A stretch of 7,119 nucleotides of DNA from a bacterium (GCA_017853915.1 JAFMIS010000128.1:1-7119); one strand, 5' to 3'; shown: positions 1 through 6,695, counted from the first letter of the stretch. Notes: generated from the letters alone by a model not told the origin. Numbers and translations: made by a program.

Positions 1-276
1 TGCACCGGGTGCAACAAAGAGCCACAGTTGATAAAATATAAAGGGCGAAGTCAGAATACACCCCGCAAAGACAGCGACCTTAATTTTAAGGAGCCACGCC
101 TCAGCTGGGCCCGTGCCGATCAAGGGGCTGTTACCGAATGCTTGGAAATACGGAGCGCATAACAACGCGAACATCTCAGTTGAGTACCAATATGCAACCA
201 CAGCCCCCATGCCGATCGCGATCAGTGAGTAAAAAAGCCGCTTTCGAAGCTCCCGAAGGTGCTCCATCAGGCCCAT
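1..276 (-). CDS. tatC: Sec-independent protein translocase TatC, N-terminal part (cut by window edge)
   Basis: TatC is the polytopic inner-membrane protein that, with TatB, binds twin-arginine signal peptides so that folded proteins can be exported. The 92 visible codons have no stop and run off the left edge. They show the family's N-terminal motif HLRELRKRL (residues 6-14), a first membrane span at about 15-31, a periplasmic segment ending GPAEAW (56-61), then a second hydrophobic stretch containing PFIFYQLWLFVAPG (78-91), which is the conserved P..xYQxWxFxxPG block. The ATG at 276 is preceded by AGGAG (plus-strand 283-287) at 6-base spacing, which fixes the start. It lies 29 bases downstream of the tatB stop, so the two are very probably cotranscribed. 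The C-terminal spans and the rest of the gene are outside the window. Identification is by motif and gene neighbour. Confidence 0.93.
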   Translation of the reverse strand, partial: MGLMEHLRELRKRLFYSLIAIGMGAVVAYWYSTEMFALLCAPYFQAFGNSPLIGTGPAEAWLLKIKVAVFAGCILTSPFIFYQLWLFVAPGA

Positions 277-305
277 AGTGCACTCCTGATGTTCCACAGG
301 GAGGG

Positions 306-644
306 TCACAGTGAGTCTCCCTCGGGAGTTCCCGGAGCGAACTCCGTCCGCGGTGTGTCGGGGGTGTCCTTCGACTGCTCTTGGGAGGCTGGTGGGATCG
401 GGGGTGCAAGTACCTCTGCGCGCAGGGATCGGAGGTGTTGCCCGTGAGCCTGCAAGTCCCTGCGTACCTCTTGGGCGGGCTGGTAGACAGAGTTATAGAA
501 TTCCCGTCGGACGGCGTTTGTTCCTTTGCGGAGATCAGCGGCGAGCTTGCCCAGTTGGCGCGCGATAGAGGGTAGCTGTTCCGGGCCGAACAGTAATAGG
601 GCCACCAGGAGGACGACTACTATCTCTGAGAAACTTATATTCAT
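306..644 (-). CDS. tatB: Twin-arginine translocase subunit TatB (TatA/TatB family)
   Basis: This 112-residue protein has the TatA/TatB layout: one N-terminal membrane helix (about residues 5-19), the hinge FGPEQLP (19-25), an amphipathic, basic helix (about 26-48), then a charged helical region and a disordered Pro/Gln/Thr-rich tail from about 80. The early Glu in FSEI (residue 7), the GPEQLP hinge and the length favour TatB over TatA, but the families are close and TatA is not fully excluded. In TatBC complexes TatB helps receive the signal peptide. The gene is followed after 29 bases by tatC. No separate tatA is visible in the window. The start ATG at 644 has only a weak AGG (653-655) 8 bases away. 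A possible promoter lies just upstream (680-709). Confidence 0.85.
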   Translation of the reverse strand: MNISFSEIVVVLLVALLLFGPEQLPSIARQLGKLAADLRKGTNAVRREFYNSVYQPAQEVRRDLQAHGQHLRSLRAEVLAPPIPPASQEQSKDTPDTPRTEFAPGTPEGDSL

Positions 645-679
645 GGGTGAGACCTAGCCAACGCACATTCGAGCACCTG

Positions 680-709
680 ATAATGACAGGTTCTTGAGAT
701 GAAAGGCAA
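680..709 (-). promoter_or_regulatory. Candidate sigma70-type promoter for tatB-tatC, with overlapping inverted repeat
   Basis: On the minus strand TTGCCT (709-704, four of six to TTGACA) is followed after 18 bases by CATTAT (685-680, four of six to TATAAT). The predicted start is near 673, about 30 bases before the tatB ATG. An inverted repeat ACCTG-N7-CAGGT (675-691) overlaps the -10 element and could be an operator. Both are short, low-information matches. Confidence 0.25.
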
Positions 710-817
710 CCAACCGTTACCAACTCTATTTTCGCCCGAATTGTCATTTTTTGCAGGTGGTTGAGGAGGGGCCGAGAGAGCTCATCTGAATGGTCTTTTC
801 CTCGAGTGCTCTCTGCC

Positions 818-1537
818 TCAGATAGTCGATTCGATCCGTGCAAGATGCTGATAGCCCAGCAATCCAGGCATTCGCTGAGCGAGCCAATACCGTATGGGCA
901 ATGACCATCGAAAGAAGAAGCTTTTTGACACCCATAAGGGTAAGACCAGCTCAGCGGGCTCAATACTTACCGAGAGCTGCGCAAGCCTTGCGTCGGGCAG
1001 AGAGCGGCATAATTCTCGAAACGAGCTGCGACAGAAGAAACGAAGGTGGGAGTGATCAAGGATTCCGATCTCAGAGTATCGGAATGAGCCCCACAGGAAG
1101 AGCGGTATACGCACGCTCCAGTGGGCAATGTTTGGAACGGAGACTAGTATGACGCCTCCGGGCGCCAGCATGCTGCGCAGCTTTGCAAGATATTCGGCGG
1201 GATTCGGAAGGTGTTCGAGCAAATCTAAAGCAGCGATGACATCGAACGTACGTCCTTGGAGTTCTTCCAGGTCGGTATAGACCTCCTGGTAGTGGTTCCT
1301 GAGGTGGTCATGTGCCCGTCGGTCGATCTCCACTGTAACCAAGGAGTCAGGTTGTTGAGTCTTGAGGCTTTCCCCAAGCCAGCCGATTCCCGGGCCCACG
1401 TCGAGAATCCTCTTGTGCCGAGCGCCCTGAGAAAGCTGTGAAAGGGCCCAGTGATGGCTCGATCCGAGCGGGGGTTTGAATGAGTAGCGCAGGTGGGGTG
1501 GAGTGACGTCAGTATGATTTCGTAACGCGGATGCCAT
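818..1537 (-). CDS. Class I SAM-dependent methyltransferase (Methyltransf_23 type), substrate unknown
   Basis: From the ATG at 1537 this is a 239-residue protein. It carries the Rossmann-fold SAM-binding motif ILDVGPGIGWLGE (residues 44-56), an acidic motif II region VTVEID (67-72), FDVIAALDLLEHL (98-110), and the post-motif LAPGGVILVSVPN (124-136). After that comes GILDHSHLRFF (158-168), a block seen in methyltransferases often found in polysaccharide or cell-surface gene clusters. The C-terminal 70 residues are rich in Trp, Phe and Leu and may touch the membrane or a lipid-linked substrate; this is inference. The frame stays open to an ATG at 1729, with another ATG at 1648. I prefer 1537 because the Arg-rich upstream extension does not look like the family, although none of the three starts has a clear Shine-Dalgarno. 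It is co-directional with tatB (173-base gap) and divergent from murC. Its link to either pathway is unproven. Confidence 0.85.
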   Translation of the reverse strand: MASALRNHTDVTPPHLRYSFKPPLGSSHHWALSQLSQGARHKRILDVGPGIGWLGESLKTQQPDSLVTVEIDRRAHDHLRNHYQEVYTDLEELQGRTFDVIAALDLLEHLPNPAEYLAKLRSMLAPGGVILVSVPNIAHWSVRIPLFLWGSFRYSEIGILDHSHLRFFCRSSFRELCRSLPDARLAQLSVSIEPAELVLPLWVSKSFFFRWSLPIRYWLAQRMPGLLGYQHLARIESTI

Positions 1538-1662
1538 GATACATGTCTCGGTTGTTCGCTCGTATGTGCTTGAAGCAGTGCGTCTAAGTCCCACACAGGT
1601 CCTCCGAACATCGAATTTTTGGGCGTAGGACTCGTCTCGATGTTCCATGCTCCAGCGGAGTA

Positions 1663-1682
1663 TGATACCTCTGGGTGATACC
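1663..1682 (+). repeat. TGATACC direct repeat, possible operator
   Basis: TGATACC occurs at 1663-1669 and again at 1676-1682, a 13-base period, in the divergent region between the methyltransferase gene and murC. The second copy overlaps the -10 of the candidate minus-strand promoter. Spaced direct copies over a promoter suggest a regulator site, but a 7-base repeat can arise by chance. Confidence 0.3.
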
Positions 1683-1704
1683 GCGGGTAGAGGCGGTTTA
1701 TCAA
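1675..1704 (-). promoter_or_regulatory. Candidate sigma70-type promoter for the methyltransferase gene
   Basis: On the minus strand TTGATA (1704-1699, five of six to TTGACA) and TATCAC (1680-1675, four of six to TATAAT) are separated by 18 bases. Transcription would begin near 1668. That leaves about 130 bases of leader before the ATG at 1537, or about 20 before the in-frame ATG at 1648, so it bears on which start is used. The -10 overlaps one copy of a TGATACC direct repeat. Confidence 0.3.
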
Positions 1705-1766
1705 GGCCTTTTATGGCGCCGGGCCGCATGGTGGTGTCAGCCTAATCTTAGGAGAATGATAGGGGT

Positions 1767-3209
1767 ATGTATAACCCGCGGTTGCATTTTCATTTCATCG
1801 GTATCGGTGGATCCGGAATGTCCGGTTTGGCGGAGATCCTTTTGACGTCCGGCTTTAAGGTGTCGGGGTCGGATATTAAGAATAGTGATGTGTGTTGCCG
1901 TTTAAGGGACCTTGGTGCGTCGATAGCGATCGGCCATGCGGCTGGTAATATTCCTGAGTCAGCATCTCTTGTTGTGTACTCGTCGGCTGTGACTACGACT
2001 AATCCGGAGATGCGGGAGGCAAAGCGTCGCAAGCTTCCGATCGTAAGGCGCGCTGAGGTCCTGGCTGAGCTTATGCGCCTTAAGTTTGGAGTCGGAGTAG
2101 CCGGTTCTCATGGCAAAACCACTACCACGAGCATGACGGCAGCGATTCTTGACGCAGCCAAACTGGATCCAACAGTGGTCATTGGTGGACAGGTAAAATC
2201 CTTGGGCTCGGGAGCGCGGCTCGGGCAGGGGGAGTATTTGGTGGCCGAGACTGACGAGAGCGATCGAAGCTTTCTGTTGCTCAAGCCCACGGTGGCGATA
2301 GTGACCAACATCGATGATGAGCATATGAATGCCTATCGGTCCCGCAAGGATCTCGAAGATTCCTTTAAGCGGTTTGTTGACTCAGTTCCCTTCTATGGAT
2401 TAGCGATTTTGTGTGTTGATGACCCGGTTGTGCGGCAGATCGCGCGTGAATGCAAGCGGCGTGTCTTAACCTATGGCTTTTCTTCAGACGCAGCCCTCAC
2501 CGCTACCGATATCAAGGCTACTCCCGAGGGTATGCAGTTTGGAGTTTTGTATCATGGAGCTCATCTGGGCCGATTCCGTTTGCCGATGTTAGGTCGCCAT
2601 CTGGTTCAGAACTGCTTGGCAGCGATCGGAGTGGGGCTCGAATTTGGTGTGTCAATCGAAACAATCCGCGAATCGTTGGCTGCTTTTGGTGGCGTAAAAC
2701 GACGACTCGAGGTGGTCGGTAGCGCGCGAGGGATTACCGTCATGAATGATTACGGGCATCATCCAACGGAGATAAAAGCGACCCTGGCAGCCGTGCGTGA
2801 TTGCTTCGGCTCCTCTCTGCAGCGCCTATTTGTCATCTTCCAACCGCATCGTTACACCCGTACGCAGTTGTGTTGGAGCCAATATCTGTCGGCGTTTGGA
2901 GATGCTGATCGGTTGATTCTCTCTGAGGTATACGCGGCGAGTGAGGAGCCGATAGTGGGGGTATCAGGAGAGACGCTCTTGCAGGAGATTCAACATGCGA
3001 ACAAGGAATTTATCCCGGTGGTGGATGAGGTGCCGGCCAAACTCGCGCCTCAATTAACTTCAGGGGACTTCGTTGTGTGCCTGGGCGCGGGGTCGGTGGG
3101 AGCTCTGCCGGAAAAAATACTTGCGGAGCTCGATCGAGGCTCGTGGCAAGCCGGGGCTCCGCTATCTGGTGAGGCTCCTATTCTTAAGGTCGTATCAGGT
3201 GGAAAATAA
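1767..3209 (+). CDS. murC: UDP-N-acetylmuramate--L-alanine ligase MurC
   Basis: MurC is the cytoplasmic ATP-dependent ligase that joins L-alanine to UDP-MurNAc, the first amino acid of the peptidoglycan stem peptide. The 480-residue length is normal. The N-terminal Rossmann domain has HFIGIGGSGMSGLAEIL (8-24). The central ATPase domain has the P-loop GSHGKTTT (113-120), ETDESD (161-166) and TNIDDEHM (180-187). The third Mur-ligase domain has NDYGHHPTEI (327-336) and PHRYTRT (360-366). Where many relatives have DDY before the HHP motif, this one has NDY. The ATG at 1767 is the only credible start, because the frame is stopped at 1749-1751 and the GIGG motif begins 12 residues in. AGGAG at 1750-1754 is 12 bases away (long), and AGGGG at 1761-1765 leaves only one base. 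It is first in the plus-strand cluster, and murB overlaps its end. Confidence 0.97.
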   Translation: MYNPRLHFHFIGIGGSGMSGLAEILLTSGFKVSGSDIKNSDVCCRLRDLGASIAIGHAAGNIPESASLVVYSSAVTTTNPEMREAKRRKLPIVRRAEVLAELMRLKFGVGVAGSHGKTTTTSMTAAILDAAKLDPTVVIGGQVKSLGSGARLGQGEYLVAETDESDRSFLLLKPTVAIVTNIDDEHMNAYRSRKDLEDSFKRFVDSVPFYGLAILCVDDPVVRQIARECKRRVLTYGFSSDAALTATDIKATPEGMQFGVLYHGAHLGRFRLPMLGRHLVQNCLAAIGVGLEFGVSIETIRESLAAFGGVKRRLEVVGSARGITVMNDYGHHPTEIKATLAAVRDCFGSSLQRLFVIFQPHRYTRTQLCWSQYLSAFGDADRLILSEVYAASEEPIVGVSGETLLQEIQHANKEFIPVVDEVPAKLAPQLTSGDFVVCLGAGSVGALPEKILAELDRGSWQAGAPLSGEAPILKVVSGGK

Positions 3210-4134
3210 CGCGGCTCCTGCTGGGGGTGGTGCATCCTTGGTAAAAGCAGTTTTTGCGAGCGTGAATGGCCGCCTGAGGGAGGGTGTGCCCGCTTCAGGT
3301 GTGACAACCTTGAGTGTCGGGGGCCCCATTCAGTACCTGGTAACTGTTGAAAGTGTCGCTGAATTGCAAGCGGTTATGCGGCTACTCTCGTCCGAGGAGC
3401 AGAGGATGTACGTGCTCGGGCATGGCAGTAACCTTCTTGTTGCCGACGCTGGGCTCGCAGGTTGGGTCCTCCGGTTGGGCTCGGCTTTTAAGGGGGTGGA
3501 GTGTTCGGCTCAAGGTGAGTGGCTCGTAGGAGGAGCGGCCCCTTTGATGGCTCTTGCTCGACAGGTATCTGATCAAGGTTTTTCAGGTCTTGAGTTCGCT
3601 GCTGGCATACCGGCGTCCCTGGGCGGCTCGGTTTTTATGAATGCTGGCGCTCATCGAGGCGAGATCGCCGACCGGCTCGTGAGTGTCACGGGAGTTCTTC
3701 CTGATGGGGAATTGGTTACGTGGCGCAGGGATGAGCTCCCATGGAAGTATCGATCTTCGGGGTTACCGGCGGGAGTCGTGGTGACCGCGGCGAAATTTCA
3801 ACTCGTGGAGGGAGACCGAGCCGAGATATCGAGAAGATGCACGGAAAATCTGACGTACCGACGGAGCACGCAACCCCTCACCGTGCCATCCGCGGGATCG
3901 GTGTTCAAGAATCCGAGTCCTGAGATGTCGGCAGGGCGTGTTCTCGAGGATGCCGGACTGAAAGGTGCCTCGATTGGTGGAGCAATAGTGTCACCAATGC
4001 ACGCCAATTGGATAGTGAATCCAGAAAAGAAGGCGAGTGCTTCAGACGTCGCCCGACTTATCGAGATGTGTCAGCACCAGGCGCGTGACCGCCTCGGGGT
4101 TTTTCTCGAACCTGAAGTCAGGATGTGGAAGTAG
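3199..4134 (+). CDS. murB: UDP-N-acetylenolpyruvoylglucosamine reductase MurB
   Basis: MurB is the cytoplasmic FAD enzyme that reduces UDP-GlcNAc-enolpyruvate with NADPH to give UDP-MurNAc, the substrate chain that leads to MurC. From the chosen GTG the protein has 311 residues. It shows the FAD-binding segment LGHGSNLLVAD (73-83), GIPASLGGSVFMNAGA (136-151), KYRSS with the conserved Arg185, SAGSVFKNP (231-239) whose Ser234 matches the catalytic proton donor, and the C-terminal EPEVR with Glu306. The compact size suggests a type II MurB. The start is uncertain. The frame is open from 3073, but GTG at 3199 is preceded by TAAGGT (3185-3190) at 8 bases and overlaps the murC stop by 11 bases, which suggests translational coupling. 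TTG at 3238 and GTG at 3262 are in-frame alternatives just before the conserved core. Confidence 0.95.
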   Translation: MENNAAPAGGGASLVKAVFASVNGRLREGVPASGVTTLSVGGPIQYLVTVESVAELQAVMRLLSSEEQRMYVLGHGSNLLVADAGLAGWVLRLGSAFKGVECSAQGEWLVGGAAPLMALARQVSDQGFSGLEFAAGIPASLGGSVFMNAGAHRGEIADRLVSVTGVLPDGELVTWRRDELPWKYRSSGLPAGVVVTAAKFQLVEGDRAEISRRCTENLTYRRSTQPLTVPSAGSVFKNPSPEMSAGRVLEDAGLKGASIGGAIVSPMHANWIVNPEKKASASDVARLIEMCQHQARDRLGVFLEPEVRMWK

Positions 4135-4215
4135 GGTTGTGGCGCGCAAGAGTGTTCCGAATTGACACTTTTTTTACCCTCGGCGTACGTCATAAATATC
4201 GCTATAGTGAGGGGT

Positions 4216-5049
4216 ATGCGAATTTTATTCACACTTTTGGTTACGGCGGGGGTGGTAACCCTTCACGTACTGGATAACCCAATCGGCGCGAAAAAACTTG
4301 TCGAAAACCTTTCGAGCCGCTCCAGCTCTGTATGGCATGACAAAGAGGTTCGTATCGAGGGCCTGTCGGTGTTGTCGCGCGCGGAGGTAGAGCGTGTTCT
4401 TCCCCTTGATCAGTCGGTTTTGTGGTGGAAGTTGCACTCGACTGATATTCAGAGCCGTTTGGAGCAGAATCCGTGGGTGCAGAGTGTTTCAATCTCTGAG
4501 TGTGAGGGCTCGCGTGGAGCGAGCTGGGGATGTTTTGTCCTCTCTATCAAGGAACGAACTCCCACGTATCGTGCTACGGTTGATAACGCTCAGTGGGTCA
4601 TTGATCGTGGGGGGTCGTTCATCGCTCCAGTCGGAGACCCGGCTGCTAAAGGGTATTCTCAGAATCTCATAGCAGTGCACGGATTGGCGTCACGGAGCAC
4701 ATCCCCGGACGTGGTTCGGGGGCAGCTGGCAGCCGCGTCTCATCTTCTCGGGGTACTGGAGCGAGAGGTTCGACGTCCGATCCAGGCCCTGGAGTTCCTC
4801 GACCAGGGGGATTTCTCTGTTTACTTCCGGGGGCTCGCATTCCCGGTTGTTTTTGGGGCTGGGCAAGACGCCAAGGTTCCTCTTGCTGAGCAGGGTCAAC
4901 GGTGCGCGCAGGTATTGCTGCGTCTTCAGGATCGGTTTGCTGATATCCAGAAGATCGATCTGGCCTTTGATCGGGTAGGAGTGGTCAAGTTCCGGCCGGC
5001 CGCTCCAGAGGCCGAGCAGCAGTCATCCCAGGGCACAGAAGTAAAGTAA
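4216..5049 (+). CDS. ftsQ: Cell division protein FtsQ
   Basis: FtsQ is a bitopic inner-membrane divisome protein that recruits FtsB/FtsL through its periplasmic part. From the ATG at 4216 it has 277 residues: a very short cytoplasmic tail, one membrane span (about 3-19), a POTRA domain beginning VRIEGLSVLSRAEV (45-58) and continuing through NPWVQSVSIS to IKERTPTYRA (111-120), then the beta domain starting WVIDRGG. The tail is Gln/Glu-rich. Length and order fit the family, although sequence is weakly conserved in FtsQ and position between murB and ftsA supports the call. The start is uncertain. The frame reaches TTG at 4162, giving 18 extra residues. At 4216 the AGGGG is only one base from the ATG. 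Cys96 and Cys106 flank an inserted loop in the POTRA region and could form a disulfide. Confidence 0.9.
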   Translation: MRILFTLLVTAGVVTLHVLDNPIGAKKLVENLSSRSSSVWHDKEVRIEGLSVLSRAEVERVLPLDQSVLWWKLHSTDIQSRLEQNPWVQSVSISECEGSRGASWGCFVLSIKERTPTYRATVDNAQWVIDRGGSFIAPVGDPAAKGYSQNLIAVHGLASRSTSPDVVRGQLAAASHLLGVLEREVRRPIQALEFLDQGDFSVYFRGLAFPVVFGAGQDAKVPLAEQGQRCAQVLLRLQDRFADIQKIDLAFDRVGVVKFRPAAPEAEQQSSQGTEVK

Positions 5050-5129
5050 CTTTAGGCTACTTAAAACATCTTGCGAGAGTCTCAAACTCTGTTTAACCTT
5101 ACGTCGTTGGTATTTTTTTAGGTGTTTTC

Positions 5130-6356
5130 ATGCCTACTCCTTCATCCATAATCGCTGGCCTCGATATCGGAACGTCCACCATTAAAGTTGTGGTTGGAGA
5201 GCGTAAACCTGACGGGGTCGTTGATATTATCGGGGTCGGGTCGAGCCCATCGCGCGGCTTGCGAAAGGGCGTCGTTGTCAACATAGAGGGCACGGTCAAT
5301 GCGATCGCGCGGGCCGTTGCTCAGGCCGAGACCATGGCAGGCTGTGAGGTCGGAAGTGTTGTCGCGACGATATCCGGAAGTCATCTTCGTTCCCAGAACA
5401 GTCATGGAATCGTGGCGATAAAGAACCAGGAGGTATCCGCGCTCGATATCGAGAGGGTGATTGACGCCGCCAAAGCCGTGGCTGTGCCGCTGGATCGCGA
5501 AATTGTGCATGTTTTGCCGCAGGAATTTGTTATTGATGAGCAGGATGGTGTGCGTGATCCGATCGGTATCTCTGGAGTCCGTCTGGAGGCCCGGGTCCAT
5601 ATCATCACGGGCGCTATCGCGAGCGCGCAGAATATCGTCAAATGCGCTAATCGATGCGGATTAGCGGTTCAAGATATCGTTGCTGCGCCGATCGCTTCGG
5701 CCCGCTCAGCGCTTTCTCAAGAGGAGCAGGAGTTGGGGGTGTTGCTTCTCGACATCGGTGGGGGAACCTGCAGCCTCTCTATCTTCCACGCCGGAGCTGT
5801 CAAAGTGACATCGGTCTTGGCGGTGGGTGGAAACCATATTACCAACGACATCGCGGCCGGGTTGCGGACTCCGCTTGTTGCCGCCGAGCGAATTAAATGT
5901 GAGTACGGATCGGCGATAACGGCCGGGGTTAATCGGGCTGATATCATTGAGGTCCCGTCTGTTGGAGGTAGGGCTCCGAGGGTTCTCTCAAAGTTAGTCT
6001 TGGCCGAGATAATTGAACCTCGAGTGTCTGAGATTCTCAATCTCGTTCAAAAGGAGATCGTCAAGTCGGGATGCCAAGATCTGCTCAATAGCGGTGTGGT
6101 TATCACCGGTGGAACGGCGAATTTACCCGGAATCGCGCAGGTAGCTGAGGGGGTGTTTAACCTCCCGGTTCGGGTTGGCGCGCCAGCGTCGGTAGGCGGG
6201 CTTCAAGAGCTCGTGAAGGGCCCGGAATACGCCGCGGCTGTTGGTCTGGTGCAGCATGGAGCGACCCAAGCGGCGTTGCCGAAAGGCCGGTCGGGCCGAG
6301 GGGCGGTCGGAAACACCGTCCGTAGGGTTGTTGGATGGTTTACCGAGCATTTTTAG
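5130..6356 (+). CDS. ftsA: Cell division protein FtsA
   Basis: FtsA is an actin-like ATPase that tethers FtsZ filaments to the inner membrane and recruits later division proteins. The 408 residues show the phosphate-1 motif AGLDIGTSTIKVVVGE (9-24), the family-specific 1C domain at about 80-165, phosphate-2 LLLDIGGGTCSLSIF (205-219), and the adenosine motif VVITGGTANLPG (323-334). The C-terminal amphipathic helix VRRVVGWFTEHF (397-408) would be the membrane-targeting sequence, after a Gly/Arg-rich linker. Length and motif order are ordinary. The ATG at 5130 has AGGTG (5120-5124) at 5-base spacing. An 80-base gap separates it from ftsQ and contains an inverted repeat AGAGT-N5-ACTCT (5076-5090) of unknown meaning. 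The gap to ftsZ is unusually long and structured. Confidence 0.97.
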   Translation: MPTPSSIIAGLDIGTSTIKVVVGERKPDGVVDIIGVGSSPSRGLRKGVVVNIEGTVNAIARAVAQAETMAGCEVGSVVATISGSHLRSQNSHGIVAIKNQEVSALDIERVIDAAKAVAVPLDREIVHVLPQEFVIDEQDGVRDPIGISGVRLEARVHIITGAIASAQNIVKCANRCGLAVQDIVAAPIASARSALSQEEQELGVLLLDIGGGTCSLSIFHAGAVKVTSVLAVGGNHITNDIAAGLRTPLVAAERIKCEYGSAITAGVNRADIIEVPSVGGRAPRVLSKLVLAEIIEPRVSEILNLVQKEIVKSGCQDLLNSGVVITGGTANLPGIAQVAEGVFNLPVRVGAPASVGGLQELVKGPEYAAAVGLVQHGATQAALPKGRSGRGAVGNTVRRVVGWFTEHF

Positions 6357-6424
6357 GGCAGATTTTTTCTGTTGAGAGAGTGGTCCTTTGGTCTAGGTGG
6401 GGATAACATATTGAAGTGATGGCT

Positions 6425-6448
6425 GAGGCCCCGTATTTTCGGGGCCTC
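6425..6448 (+). terminator. Perfect GC-rich hairpin downstream of ftsA, possible terminator
   Basis: GAGGCCCCG (6425-6433) pairs perfectly with CGGGGCCTC (6440-6448) around a six-base TATTTT loop, 68 bases after the ftsA stop. The stem is strong enough to be a terminator or RNA-stabilising structure. No T run follows on either strand, so it is not a canonical intrinsic terminator. Confidence 0.4.
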
Positions 6449-6504
6449 TCAGAAGTCTCGGCCAGCGGGTCGAGAACTTCGGGAGAAAACACCTTTTGTA
6501 TCTC

Positions 6505-6532
6505 TTTACTTTTATTCCCAACGGGCAATAAT
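6505..6532 (+). promoter_or_regulatory. Candidate sigma70-type promoter for ftsZ
   Basis: TTTACT (6505-6510, four of six to TTGACA) is followed after 16 bases by AATAAT (6527-6532, five of six to TATAAT). The predicted start is near 6539, giving a leader of about 165 bases before the ftsZ ATG that would contain the 6578-6628 hairpin. It is the best promoter match I found in the window, but not proven. Confidence 0.4.
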
Positions 6533-6577
6533 GACGCGGCTCTGAACCAGATGCTCTGACCCTAAGGTTGCGCGGTT

Positions 6578-6628
6578 CCGAAAAAAATGAAATCCGGATA
6601 ATCGGATATCACTTTTTGTTCGGTTTTT
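6578..6628 (+). promoter_or_regulatory. Imperfect hairpin plus T run in the ftsZ leader (attenuator-like or operator)
   Basis: The left arm 6578-6596 begins CCGAAAAAAATGA and ends ATCCG. The right arm 6603-6623 begins CGGAT and ends TTCGG. The arms match over most of their length, with two mismatches and a two-base bulge, around a GATAAT loop. The right arm is followed at once by TTTTT (6624-6628). This is the shape of a weak A/T-rich intrinsic terminator or attenuator, 75 bases before the ftsZ ATG. The same bases also give two tandem copies of CGGATA (6595-6600, 6603-6608) 8 bases apart, which would suit a protein-binding site instead. Confidence 0.4.
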
Positions 6629-6689
6629 GTGGAGTGAATGGTAGAGTGTCGGACGGTCAACAGCTCAATTTTGATTTTCATGGTAGTGC

Positions 6690-6695
6690 GGAGGG
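6690..6695 (+). promoter_or_regulatory. Strong Shine-Dalgarno of ftsZ
   Basis: GGAGGG lies 7 bases before the ATG at 6703. It is the strongest ribosome-binding site in the window and is the main reason for choosing 6703 over the in-frame GTG codons at 6634 and 6646. Confidence 0.75.

Noticed and set aside
775..814. 7-bp inverted repeat AGAGAGC / GCTCTCT just after the methyltransferase stop, as a terminator
   Set aside because: The loop is 26 bases, there is no following T run on the minus strand, and the purine-rich arms make a chance match likely.
1225..1704. 159-codon minus-strand frame overlapping the methyltransferase gene
   Set aside because: It is an out-of-frame shadow of the methyltransferase gene with no recognisable motif.
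1538..1729. 64-codon N-terminal extension of the methyltransferase (start at 1729)
   Set aside because: The Arg-rich extension does not look like the family, the start lacks an SD, and it would cover the likely promoter. It is kept only as an alternative start.
3073..3198. MurB starting at ATG 3073
   Set aside because: It would overlap murC by 137 bases, has no family-like sequence in the first 42 residues, and a GTG with a well-spaced TAAGGT lies at 3199.
5071..5099. TTGCGA and TAACCT as an ftsA promoter
   Set aside because: Spacing is acceptable at 17 bases, but the -10 matches only three of six positions, no better than chance.
6372..6409. TTGAGA (6372-6377) and TAACAT (6404-6409) as a promoter
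   Set aside because: The 26-base spacer is too long for sigma70, and neither hexamer has a partner at the right distance.
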